Positions 24,729 through 35,837 of a stretch of DNA of 64,000 nucleotides are shown one piece after another. A program made the position numbers and the translations under genes. The notes under the pieces were generated by a model that worked only from the letters and a program-made list of their open reading frames with translations, had not been told where the DNA came from and made no database searches. Origin of the DNA: Lasioglossum baleicum. Taxonomy: Eukaryota; Arthropoda; Insecta; Hymenoptera; Halictidae. Each line of letters opens with the position of its first letter. Position 1 is the stretch's first letter. The DNA is taken from NCBI RefSeq assembly GCF_051020765.1, contig NC_134934.1, positions 12,848,001 to 12,912,000 on the forward strand. Direction: 5' to 3'.

Positions 24729-24829
24729 TGAGAAGAGGTAGGAAAGAGAGAGGGAGGGGGGCAAGGCACTTTTGATTATCGAACCTCGGCTATAGCGAAA
24801 GAGAAAGAAAGAGAGGGAGAGAGAGGGAT
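24729..24829 (+). repeat. Polypurine (GA-rich) tracts
   Basis: Impure GA/GGGA tracts at 24729-24763 and 24797-24829 with a unique 33 bp interval. Confidence 0.8.
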
Positions 24830-25481
24830 ACGCGCTCAGGCATAATACCAACATACCCGAGCTTCTTAGTGGGTATGCATTATAATGCACCTACAATGCA
24901 CCGGCGCGGTGCACATCAAAGCCCGGCTACGTGAGCGACTACGTACCCGTGTACGGGCAATACCCGGCCGCTTATGCTGCCGATACGAACCGCCTAATGG
25001 CCGACCGATCCATCGCTCGGCATCTGCCCAGACGCTATTCTTCCGTAGCTTTTCCGTGACTTCCTTTCCGCAACTCCCGTAAGCCAACTTCCACCCCGGC
25101 GGAATTCCGTCGAGGGATCGCCGAACGATGGATTCTTGTGGTTCGTACAGGCCGGCTCTTCCGGGAGTGGCTAATTAAACGCCGCGATCAACGGTCAATG
25201 ATCCTTGACACGGGAGATGCGGCTGCGATGCACGATTATCGGGAAACCAGAGATGATACTGGCGCCCTTAAACAGCGAACGAGCGTAGCCACGATGACGG
25301 CGGAGCATTGGAGAGATTGTCGGATGGTTATCCTTGCCTCGGTGCTCTCAAGTAAACAACCAGGTTAAAGAGCAGTGGGGGAGAGCGGGGAAGATGAGTA
25401 GACTAACAGCAAATTAATGTAACTTCCTTATCTCCTGCATAAAATGACGAGTCAATTTTATGGATTTTACAAACTTGCAAC

Positions 25482-25632
25482 TGTTAGGGCAGGCCTGGGG
25501 AACATCTTCTCCGCCGTCGCTGCACTACCGCCTGACCTTCCCCTACTACGCGACTAATTCAGTAATTACAAAGACATCAGAACTGTATTCCACTCAATTT
25601 CTGGCGACACTGCCCGGGCCTGCATGTTAGGG
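25482..25632. mobile_element. hAT-like MITE (about 133 bp) with 8 bp target duplication
   Basis: TGTTAGGG occurs at 25482-25489 and 25625-25632. Between them the left end reads CAGGCCTGGGGA and the right end, reverse complemented and ignoring a terminal CA, reads CAGGCCCGGGCA. An 8 bp duplication and a CAG-G start fit hAT elements. The TIR is short (about 12 bp with two mismatches) and the extra CA before the right duplication is unexplained, so the call is probable rather than certain. Non-coding. Confidence 0.65.
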
Positions 25633-25686
25633 TATCGCTTATGGTTTTGAGTCAGTTCAACGGAGTGTCTCCTAATAAGACGTGGG

Positions 25687-26655
25687 TAGGGTAAGGTTGC
25701 TCAAGTCGTACCACTTAAGAAAAAACACGTATAAAACTTAGGATTTATCAAATAAATAGAAATGACATGTGTTACTAAAAACTTGTGTTAATATTGTTGT
25801 TATTTATTATAACGAAATTAGAAAATCTACATGCTTTCGTAAAAAATAAACTAAATCTTTAAAAACTTACATCGGTACGACTAAAGGAACAATAATAACA
25901 ATATTATAATAACAATAATAATAAAAGCAATTAAGCAACAATAATAATTAAAACGTATTTTTCATTAATCTGTTTACATGACACATACGTATTCAGTTAG
26001 TACAAACATCACATACAAATTTTTTTGTTCTTTTGTCAACTCCAGCGCTTACATCGTGCACCCATGATTTGCATTTCAAGCATTCAATCATGTTTTCCTC
26101 CCGATCTTCACCACAAATAAAACAAAAACAATTGCTTTTCTTCTTTTTAATTTTTAATGTCAATTCCTTTTTATTAATTACTGCGTTTCTTTTATTTGCC
26201 GCATTTTTTATGTTTTCTTTACTCTGCGTTGATGTTATTTCGACTAACGAGGTAGTACAACTTAGGAATCTCATATGGGTACGATTTAAGACACGGCACA
26301 AGTTAAATTTAAAAAGTAAGCCTAACTGAATAAAATTAATACGATTTCGTTTCAACCAAACGATTATGTAAATTCTACTGAATTTATATTTAATAAGGAA
26401 CATAATTTCATCAATAATTTACTTGCAAGATTAACTACCAAACATATGCAGAAAATTATAAGAAAATTGAAATAAACTTACTTGATGACAGGATTTAAAA
26501 TGAGGCTGGTTTATGGCAGACAATAATACGTAAAGCAACTTGGTTGACTCAGATGTATACTTGGTTGCCGTTGTATGTGCTGTTGTCGTGGTAGTTCGTT
26601 CAAAATTCAAGTGGTACGACTTGAGCACTGGTACGACTTGAGCAACCTTACCCTA
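25687..26655 (-). mobile_element. Internally deleted Tc1/mariner (probably pogo-like) transposon, 969 bp
   Basis: Perfect 25 bp inverted ends starting GGGTAAGGTTGCTCAAGTCG at each side, bordered by TA on both sides. Next to the right TIR the block GGTACGACTTGAGCA is repeated in direct orientation (26613-26627 and 26630-26644), and GGTACGACT recurs at about 25875, which looks like multiple transposase-binding sites. The interior is AT-rich and keeps only the 3' end of a transposase gene on the minus strand (25993-26403), so most of the catalytic region has been lost. Perfect TIRs argue that it is a relatively young deletion derivative or was recently mobilised by an intact relative. Confidence 0.88.
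25993..26403 (-). pseudogene. Transposase C-terminal remnant with PHD-like zinc finger
   Basis: The minus-strand open frame of 136 codons ends with a cysteine/histidine cluster typical of the C-terminal tail of pogo/Tigger/Jerky-type DDE transposases in insects. In order it shows CFIC, then GED followed by an acidic stretch, CLKC, KSWVH and finally CDVC just before the stop. This fits a C-x2-C ... C-x2-C ... H ... C-x2-C PHD-like pattern. The position after the His where another Cys is expected reads V-S, so one metal ligand seems lost. A Lys-rich segment (NKKELTLKIKKKKSN) precedes the finger. The DDE catalytic core and N-terminal DNA-binding region are absent, and the N-terminal 60 residues of this frame are not recognisable and may be chance extension. 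Non-functional as a transposase. Confidence 0.75.
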
Positions 26656-27693
26656 ATTAAATTGTTTATTTACCACTTCAGAAATAGAGGCCTGATCTCG
26701 TTCAGAAGTCTCGTGCAAAATTCATGATTCCGTCTACAATTATGCAATATGAAAGATGATGGTGAATCCATGTATCCCAGTTCAGCTTGAAGTGGCAATT
26801 CACTGGAACGCGAAAAAGCAGCGTCCAGCTTCCGCGCTACGTAGCCGGCCGTTTCCGCCGGCTTCCGTTGGCTCCGACGGTCTATAATTTGTGCGGTCGT
26901 GCCCGGGGGATTCGGCGAGCGATCTCCGTCCTCTTCGAGGCTCCATCGCCCTCACGGAATGATATTCCTCTCCCCTTGGGGAACACAGGGGAAGAAGGAA
27001 CCCCTGATGTCCGGTAGCAGCCACCGGGCGCCGCGCCACTATCGCTCGCAATTACAACGCCGTCGGCCGTTTTTAATCTCGAACGACCCGGCAAAAAACG
27101 TAATCACTTTTTTTCCATCGCGATTACGCGGGCCCGGAGCCGAGGCCCGAGCCCGACGTCGATCCCTAGGCCCGCGATGATCCCCACGCTCGAAATTGGC
27201 AGCTCCGCCCCCGCGTCCACGTCCATTCTCCGGGGATAACGACCAGGCTGTATGCAAATACGGTATGCGAATTGGCGGAATTTCGCGGCGGATTATTATA
27301 TTGCCTCGTTCCCGAAATTACCCACGTAACTCATCACGCCGCGCAAAAAGATTTCACGGTGACATTATCGGCCGAGCCGCTCACAGAAGAGTTTCTGACA
27401 GCTTTTTAATGACTGCGCCGTCTATTATACCGTGATCGTCGCTGTCTAATAGGCAGAGCAGTTTGCGGACGCAGTTCCACGTAGCTCTTTATATGCGTGC
27501 ACGTGGTACGTAATTATGCGAACGACTTTAGAAGCTTGGAGAATAGGGTGCTGGGAGTCTAAAAATTAGCGATTTTTTTCAGTCTAATGACGCTTACGAG
27601 ACGGACCACCTTTTACTCCGATTCAGCACTTTGAACCTTTTCTGGCTCTTACCGAGATATTTCGATCGAAGATAGTTGGTATTTTTATTGAAT
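26656..27693. other. CpG-rich unique DNA
   Basis: GC-rich block at 26800-27500 with four overlapping open frames on both strands (70-93 codons), all Arg/Pro/Ala-rich and without recognised domains. No gene called. Confidence 0.5.
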
Positions 27694-28746
27694 AAGTCTT
27701 ACTGATTTTGGGTCCAGTGACTGCTCCAATATTTACACGGATGACAGTAAAATTTCTGGGGCAAACTGTGTTGGTTCGGCTTGTATCTACCTTAAAATAA
27801 CTCACTTCATTAGCCCATCTGCATATGTGTACACCGCAGAATGTATTGTTCTTAATGATGCTTTTGATATTGCTCTGGAGCTTCAACATCTCAGTTTTCT
27901 CATATTTTCGGACTCCCTCAGCGCGTTCATGGTTTTGGAAAGCTCAAAAGTAGATATTAAGACTAACCCATACATCCTTGAAATTAAAAGAAAATACAAT
28001 TTGTTGATTAATAACGATCATAATAGTTTTATTAAATTGTTTTGGATTCTCCATCGCATTTTGGAATTCAAGGCAATGAAAATGCAAACAGGGCAGCTAA
28101 ATCGGCAACGTCAATGAACACTAAATATTCCTGCGGTTCCCTACACTGATTTATTTGAGAAGTTTAAAAAATAAAGTAAAGACCGTACTTTCAAAGTCAT
28201 AAAAAATCAAGGTCTCTTTTAAGGGAAAAAAATTCTTCCAGAATTTACTGACAGCTCTGTACTCTGGTTCGCCCATTTAAAACTTGGCAGAAGCTTTATC
28301 GTTACGGTTAACAGAATGCGTGCCGATCATTATAATCTAGCTGCTTCACTAGCGCGGGTAGGTATTGTGAATGATAGCTAGTGTAAATGTAATCAGGGTT
28401 GCGAAACCCTTGACCACATAATATGGCAATGCGTATTGTAAAGTCCACAAAGGCGCAAGTTAATAAATGCCCTACTTAGTATGGGCCTTCAACCTCCTCT
28501 TAATGTAGACACGCTCTTAGCAAAGCCAAATATTGGAGCTTGCCTTAGTATTCATTCTTTTTTCAAAGATTGTAATTTACATATTTTGAGTTAACGGACA
28601 TTCACTTGTACTATTATTGTATTATTTTATTGTGTTATTACTGTATTCTATATTATTGTATTCACTTATATTATTCCTGTAAAGCGAAATAAACCAAGAA
28701 GGGATTAAAATGCTTACAAATAAAAAAAAAAGAAGAAGTCTTACTG
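27694..28746 (+). mobile_element. 5'-truncated non-LTR retrotransposon with 11 bp target duplication
   Basis: AAGTCTTACTG occurs at 27694-27704 and again at 28736-28746. The inserted 1031 bp between them ends with an A-rich tail (AAATAAAAAAAAAAG at about 28719-28733), so it has the standard target-primed reverse transcription structure in plus orientation. It begins abruptly inside the RNase H coding region, meaning most of ORF2 (endonuclease and reverse transcriptase) was never inserted. After the ORF2 remnant there is about 280 bp of AT-rich 3' UTR with TATTATTGTATT-like repeats. RNase H plus the C-terminal knuckle point to an I/R1/Jockey-group element. Confidence 0.9.
27707..28441 (+). pseudogene. 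Non-LTR retrotransposon ORF2 remnant: RNase H and C-terminal zinc knuckle
   Basis: Reading from 27707, the frame shows the RNase H landmarks in order: YTDDSKISGANC (first acidic residue), YTAECIVLNDA (catalytic Glu), LIFSDSLSAFMVL (third acid). Around 28045-28054 the frame shifts, after WI, into SHFGIQGNENANRAAKSA, the conserved C-terminal RNase H motif in which the usual Asp of ADRAAK is Asn (NANRAAK). Further on WFAHLKLGRSF and RADHYNLAASLARVGIVND are followed by a TAG (28379-28381) and then CKCNQGCETLDHIIWQC, the Cys/His knuckle typical of the ORF2 C terminus, ending at TAA 28439-28441. With a frameshift, an in-frame stop and a substituted active-site residue it is a dead remnant. Confidence 0.88.
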
Positions 28747-31000
28747 GTTCATGCACTGCATGACGTTTTAACAAGATGGTTATTGAATTAGTAAAAATTG
28801 TCCCCGACGCGATTTGACGTTCAACTTTCCCACAGAAATCAAATATATCCCATAGAATATAAAATATTCTAATAGAGTTATTTATGCTGACGTTAGAACG
28901 GAAAATCTATGGTAGCTTTGCAAGAGCCAGATAAGATACGATGTCTCTGCAACGATCTGCTGTAGGAGGATACGTTCGTAGAAAAACGTCGGCCACTGTG
29001 TTCGTATAAAATTTCGCAGCCGGATACGCTATCCCCTGGGAATAATTCATCGGCGACTGTAGTTGGTTCATTGGTTCGACACGTAACTCCCATGGGCCAG
29101 CTCTCCCCCGCACGATAGGCTCACTCCCGCGCGGAGTCAGCGCGATTTTACCTGTACCTACGACGGCGTAAGGTGTGAGCCGGGTGTCGGCGATCGTGGA
29201 GGCGTCATTGTCGTGTGTTTCGTTCGTTTCACCGATTACGTCAGAGCGTATGACCGAACGGACGACTATCGAGCGTAAATAGAAAGCAAACGGCGACGAA
29301 TCGAACACTGCCAACCGATCATTTGTCAAGCGCTCGCGGTCGCGCGCGCGCGCGAGAGATGGGAGCCCCCGAGAGTATAGTATCGCGTCTAAACGCAGGA
29401 TTATCGGCGAGGATGAAGGCGCTACCTTCTAGAGGGGGCAGGAAGGGGACGAGACGCGACCCGCGCCTACCGTATCTCGCCTGGGAGAGTGATATTTCTA
29501 TCGTCGACACCGATGCAGGAACGTGTTAACAATCCATGCCTCGGCAAGCGGCGATTGATGGCCGTAGAAAAGCGGATTTATTAATCCTGACTATTATCAG
29601 TGTTCAAGGCGCGACGACTCTATCGATGGCTCGCGAGGACCCATTGCTACCGACACCGGTCTCACCTTTCCAATTTCTAACCTCACTGACCAATCGGCGC
29701 TGTCAAAACCCGGCGACTTTCGGAAAGGTCAACCTGGCGAGACTGATGCGCAACAACCCTCGACCTGCAGTCCCCATGAGGTTATCACGATTTTTGAGAA
29801 CCACCTGGAATGTGGATGATGACACTGCTGGAAGAGACTGACTAAACATCACCCAAAGCGTCGGATTGGGCGTCAAAGATTTTAGCTAACCTGAGTGGAC
29901 ATTTGCACAATCTTTCCACAGAGAGACTGTTCCAACAACAAAAATGTTGTTAGTCTTGGATGAAATAAATGCTCTCTTGTATTTCACAAATATCCACGTA
30001 CCATAGGTGCAGAAAGATCCTCAGTCTAATAATGACATAAAGGATCATTACCTTTCCCTAACGAACAACACGCAGGCTTCATAACCCGTGAAATAATCAC
30101 CGGAGTGTTAACTAAAAATGATTATGCCGCAATTGCGCGTGGTTGCCCCCGCGATCGGCCGAAGGAAAATTACGCGTGAAATTAACCCGATGTCAGCGTG
30201 TCCGGGATTCCGCCAATCAGCGTCGAGCGATCACGTCACGAGTGAATCCCGTGAAACGATCGCGGACCGACAATACTCTGGTCGGTGTCTCAGTCACCTG
30301 CTGGTCAAGTTAGAATGCATTTACGTAAGTAAACGACGCGCGGATTGGTCGCAGCTCGTGGAAAGAAGCACTCGCCGAGAAAGACAGAGGAAGATGCTTA
30401 GAGGTTGGAGAGGGTACCACTGGAACCGTCATGCCGATGTCATTGTAGCGGGTGATTTATAGCCGGTTCGCTCGCTCCGACCGTCGCGCCGCTGGAAAAT
30501 CGTTTGCGTTGCGCAAAATTTAATAAAGCAATCCACGCATCGACGTCTCGATTCCCCAGTGATCTTAAGAGAGGAACGCGGGTCCGCGGGGCTGGGACGA
30601 GGGACGCGGATGGATCTTCTGATAATTGCGCAACATCGCGCACTGGATCCAGCGTTTCCTCCTCGTCGTGATCATCGCGTCGCCAGGAAAATCGCAACGC
30701 ACCGTTCCTACAGCTTCGCAATACTCGGGACTCGGTGTAACGACGATGTTCGCTGATAAGCGTGTCGCGAACCCGACTGGCGCCGTAATTAATAATTACC
30801 GCGACGAGGGACAGTGATAGAATGCGCCCGCTCCTTTGAGAAATTAGGAGCGACGGCACTTGGACTGGCTGCGACGGGAACTTGTTCTACATGCTCACTC
30901 AAAGTTGAGGATTTAATAGGACTCGTCCTTAATCACGTTGGGTTATCTGTTCATTACCGGCGCTCGGTTTAACCAGAGATTAGTGATAAATAAAGGCTAG
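28747..31000. other. CpG-rich unique DNA with a solo MITE end
   Basis: Contains a CGCGCG run at 29337-29356 and, at 30006-30028, a single end-like sequence of MITE family 2 (GCAGAAAGATCCTCAGTCTA) without a recognised partner. Frames of 100-140 codons at 28907-29329, 29536-29841, 30118-30462 and 30440-30859 have antisense partners or Arg-rich composition and no domain. No gene called. Confidence 0.45.
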
Positions 31001-33300
31001 GGTGCGGAGGTGCGCTATGGTGGAATAAATCATTTTGTAAGTTTGTCATCTCGTCTTTTATCTGAAACTTCAATAAATCAACAAGGTGACAGCCGCAGGA
31101 GAGTGATCATAAAAGTCACATAAAATCGTAACAGCTTATTTGATAATATAAGAATAGAAAGTGCAGAGTTTATTGTAACCAGACTGCGGATTTATGTTCG
31201 ACTGTCTATTGAATATTGTCAACGAGCAAATAGAACTACGTTTCAATATAGAAGAAACAAGATCCTGTTCAAAATGATCGCGAGCGTGCAGTAATATTAT
31301 AAAAGAAAGGGTTCATTTAAAAGCATAAAGATGGCCGTACCAACCGGTCCAGCTATGCAAGCCACACGCAGTCTCGCAACAGCAAAAAGCCGGTCGCTTA
31401 AAAACCGCTAATGACTATCTAATTAATTGATCGATCACAGAAACCGCGTGAAAAGTCGTAAACCAGCGACCAATTAAACCTTTCCTGCCGTTTCGCCGGT
31501 AAATTAGCTCCGCCGCGCCGCACCGGTGAGAGAGAAAAGCCACGGCCGTCCGTTTCAGCGGACCGTTCTCCCTAACAACCGGGATGTTTATCTCCAAAAG
31601 GCGACACACGCAGACACACAATTATTTACGCGGCAGGCGTAAAGTGAATCGAATTATCGCAGGGTAAAGGGTGTCGGACGCGTCTCGAGTGTAGAGTCGA
31701 GTGGAGTCGAGTCGAGCGAAGGCGTCCGATAATTCATTATCTCCGAGGCCCGGTCTCGTCTCATTTTCGCTGCACGGGGTCCTCGATCACGCCTAACGGC
31801 ATCCCATCGGCGTAAATACGTTGCGTAATTAATTTCGCGCAAACCACGGGCTCGCCGGCGTTATATTTATAGCGGTGCATTAACCCCATGTGTTTTATGC
31901 GCCGCTCGGAGGAGAGCGGTGGCCCGCGATATCCCCGGAAAAGAACAGAGAGAGAAAGGAGAAAAAAGGTAAAGAGTCTCTGATACTCCCCGAAGAAGAA
32001 TCCGAGCTGCACGATATCAAGGAAGACGGGGAGGGACGCGATTCCCGAGGGTCATGAAACACCAGGTGAAAATATCGATAGGGGGTCAAGTTGAGGTTAG
32101 TTAACGCACTCTCCCTGCCTTTTCCTCCCCCTCGGATTGTGATCCCTAACCCTCCTTTTTCGCCTCTCCTCGTTCCTCTTCCCACCAGACCCTCATTTTT
32201 CTATCCTCGTCGAGCGTAGGCGTGGAACCTCCTGGCAAGTCCACACGGTGGACCACTGACTGCGCACAATTAGGCCTCGGCGCAGAACGAATTCATCTTC
32301 GTTGGGTGCGCGAGACTCCGGCCAGTTCGGCACGATCGATTATCAATCATTCTACCGCGGCTTGCCCCGGTCCACGATCCGGCCCGCTCAACAACCGCAG
32401 AAAAAAGTAGACTGTGCAGGTTCTACACCATCCTCCGGTCCACCGTTCTGGCCCCGTAGGGTGTAACCACCCCCGCAACCGGCTGCTCGTCGGGTTTCGA
32501 TGTTTCCTGATGGACGTTTCCAGTGCCCCACGGGCTCGCACGCCGATTGGGATAAAGTGGCTGTCGGGATTCATAATGATCGGCCACGTGTGGCGGGCTT
32601 TATCGGCCCCTGCCCTGGAAACTCGATCCTCGGCCCCCACGTGATTTATCGATCCGACTCGTTTTCACAGGCATTCGTGACGATTCCGGAGTGACGGCCT
32701 GGAATTCTTCGATCGCCCTAACTTGATCGATTCGGAGATCTTTCACTGATGCGATGGCCGAGGGACTCTCGATTTTTACGGTCGAATAAGATGGAGTTGG
32801 AGTCGGTTACTGTTAACGGAAACTCAAATCTGTTTCAAGATGTTGGTTTCCATCACTTTGAAAGTTCACGAAAGTTCAAGCGCTCAAGGCAAACATTTTC
32901 AACTTTACAAGTTATTGGTTATAGATCGCTGTGAACGTGTTAGCCACTGGAAGCCTAATGAAAGCTAATATCGAAGATCGAGTGATCGAAATAAATAACG
33001 GCCGTAGTGGACTCGTCGGTTACACAATCCTGTTTTTCAAGATCTTTCGCCGCAATATGGAAACCCGCGACTGTAACATTTACAATTTCCCGCTCGATGA
33101 TATTTTTCACCTCGCCGCCGTGGAAAAACGACGGCCACGGTTGCAACGTCGCACGCATGTTCGTTTGATTAATAGACACTTTCCAAGAGCATGGAAAAAT
33201 CTGTCGATATAAATGGAAATTAGATAAACCGTGAACAGTTGCCATCCTCCATCTTGGAAAACCTTGAGTGGTCAGGTTTGATCCTACTAGACTGTCGCCT
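31001..33300. other. Unique DNA with a solo MITE end and polypyrimidine stretch
   Basis: At 31180-31196 lies CAGACTGCGGATTTATG, a diverged single end of MITE family 2. At 31690-31720 a short (GAGTC)-rich stretch occurs, and 32095-32200 is polypyrimidine. The minus-strand frames at 31895-32185 and 32347-32640 have no recognised domain. Confidence 0.45.
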
Positions 33301-35606
33301 TTCGATTCAGAAAAAAGCAAGAAGTCTCACAATCACAATGGATATTGAATAATTTTCGCATCTGTATGCAGGTGCGATTGAGAATGGCACTTCAATTGCT
33401 ACTTTGTCCTGCTCCCAATTCCTTCATGTTGCAAATCAGTGGTAACAACCCAACTCATTTTATGCACTTTTCCTTCAGCGAACTTTTACAATTGTCTAAT
33501 ATAAATCATACGTATTCGTAGTCAACTTGTGAATTGTTCTTTACAATAGGTCATCAATTACTTCGCATATTGGACTTATAGTTTGTTTAATGACGGACAA
33601 GGATTAAGTTGGTTCACTGTCATTTCCGACAATGTTACACATACAATTTAGACTTTTCCAGCGAGCAGTGATACGTGGTAGGAAGTAATCAGAGGTTTAT
33701 TGTGTCCGTCGTTCGCTTTCTAACGTCTCATTCGCTGCCTATGCCTAATTAAATGGATGAAGCACGACCGATCGTAAATATTCGACGAAAAATTTCTCTT
33801 TAACCTCCGCCGACCCCGAGTCGCAAATCAACCGATCGAAAAAATCCACGTGAACCCGGCACGGGTCTCGATGATAAATTAAAAAGCCGGATGACAAGTA
33901 ATTCGGTGTCAGGTGCAAGCCGCAATAACAATCGGCCTAAGGAGCCCTCCGGGTGTTCCCCGGCCGAGTCGAAACCGGCGATTTCGTAGACCGATGAAAT
34001 GATCGATCGGCGTAGATTGTAACATGATAGATAGATCCGTCGATTGTTTCTAACGATTCGCTTCAACGATCGTGATCCCATTACTGTACTCGATACTTAC
34101 GCCGTTTCTCGTTTCGATCTCGGGCCGATCACGGCCGAGAAACGCTTCTGACGGTGATGCAACGGTAGTTTCGATTAAAACGAGCAATTAAGAGGATACG
34201 ACGAGGATCGCATTAGCCCCCAGCTGATCACGTCTTAATAACGTCTTGGTCGATCTAGATATTCGATTAACTAGCATTATTTTAGACAAACTCAGCGTTA
34301 AATCATCAGCAAACGATCGGTCTCATATTTAAAAATTGACCACATAGAAAAATCTAAAGAAATACAACTTTCACAACACAGGTTCAGCGTTGAAACGACC
34401 AATCCAAACGACCGTCTGTAAAAATCAAACTGCCAAAAGCATTCCATAAAAATTCTGAAGATATCAGCATTTTAGCTCGCATCTACCACTATTCCCCTCG
34501 GCAGTTGTTAGCTCTCAAAGGCAATCAATCCTCCAGCCGCGTAAAAGATTCCGCGCAAAAACTGCGACAATTATCGCCCGGCTGATTGAATCGCTGCGGG
34601 AGAAAGCGGTAAGGCTTAAAAAAGGCTCGAATCATCGAGCGAAGTCACTTTTCAGGCTGTTCTGCACTTTGACACTCGGCACTTTAGTCCCGGGGAATAA
34701 TGTGTAGGATCCGGCTCCATTCTGTCGGCGTTCAGTCAGGCTTCTGCTGCTCGGGAACCGATGATCCGCAGCTGTCAAGCTATTAGCGCCGGCTCGTTAT
34801 CATTATCCTGCCGAGTATGATTTTAATTCGAGTTTCACCAGTTGGTCAGTCTGCGTCGGCTCGGCTGCCGTACAAGGAAGCAATCACGGTGAAACGTAAA
34901 ATTGACTCGGGCCGCGAAACCCCGCGGTGGTTTCGCGCCGGCTTAGAGGATGGTATAGCTAACACAATACATCCTTGTTCGTTGCAATCGGAATTTAGTT
35001 CCCGCTTGACACGACGCATTCAACGTCGTTGTCCTTCCGCTGGCACTCGGCGCGATTAATCCTCTCGAAAACTGCCAATCGCGATAATGGAACGTCTCTC
35101 ACGAGCCGGCCGATCATTCGCTTGTTCCAGCGACCAGGTCCCGCGTTATGTGTAACGGGGAGAAATTTTCATTTGGCTCCCAGCGACGTGCAACCTCGTC
35201 CCGACTTTTGTTCGCTGCTCGCTAGCAACGTTGCAACACACCGGTTCCAGGCGTCAGGATCGCGCCTCCGATGCTTTACGACGATTGACGTTCCGTTCGA
35301 CTACTTCGTTACACATCGTTAAGCCACGGATTCTCAGCGCTTTCACGAACGCCGTTTAACACCGGCACCTACCTGGGATCTTATCATCATAAACAAGTCA
35401 CCTGTCGATGGGCGGCTCTAGCCCGTGTCGCGAAACTGCCGGCCGTCCGCGTCTGGCCCCTGAAGTGCTATTCTACTTAATTGTTTGCCGGAACCCGTCG
35501 GGTCCGCTAATTTTTCAGAACTTCGTGATTCGGAATACATGAATCTCAAACACACCTTGATGAGCTTGTGCTGGAATGCTCTTAGTTATGCTGTTCATAG
35601 GGGTGT
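33301..35606. other. Unique DNA, nothing recognised
   Basis: AT-rich at 33300-33700 and 34260-34500, otherwise CpG-rich. Only short frames (under 100 codons), none recognised. No repeat or RNA gene could be supported. Confidence 0.5.
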
Positions 35607-35835
35607 GCGAGGGAAATGTGGACACATCACCGTATGGATACATCTACGTCATAATAAATCGTTTTACTCACACATTTGGTTAATGCAGTGGTTCAAAAAG
35701 GTTCTGCTTAATATGTTCATATGTATAGACACTTTTCTGAAAGTTGGATGTGTACAGCTTCAAATTTTATAATTTACGATCAGTGGATTTGGCAAGACAA
35801 AGGAGCTACATATTTAGAACACATTTAATACATTT
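35607..35835 (+). repeat. Dispersed repeat family R1, copy A
   Basis: Reverse-complement partner of 21025-21435. The alignment runs from 'gcgagggaaatgtgg' through 'accgtatggatacatctac', 'aataaatcgttttactca', 'ggttaatgcagtggttcaaa', 'gttcatatgtatagacactt', 'gaaagttggatgtgtacagc' to 'acacatttaatacattt'. Copy A lacks the AT-rich and duplicated block of copy B, so it probably represents the simpler form. It is bracketed on the left (35598-35611) and right (35839-35852) by the same 14 bp word TAGGGGTGTGCGAG; the right one is the start of the MITE described next. Function unknown. Confidence 0.8.
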
Positions 35836-35837
35836 GA

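Larger units (their letters stand above)
22514..25481. other. CpG-rich and polypyrimidine/polypurine unique DNA
   Basis: Dominated by low-complexity tracts, which generate the Ser/Leu/Pro/Phe-rich open frames at 23271-23671 and 23581-23862. Paired minus and plus frames across 23640-23914 and 24158-24628 show no recognised domain. No gene called. Confidence 0.5.

Noticed and set aside
26033..26329. 98-codon plus-strand frame inside the zinc-finger transposon
   Set aside because: Antisense shadow of the transposase remnant.
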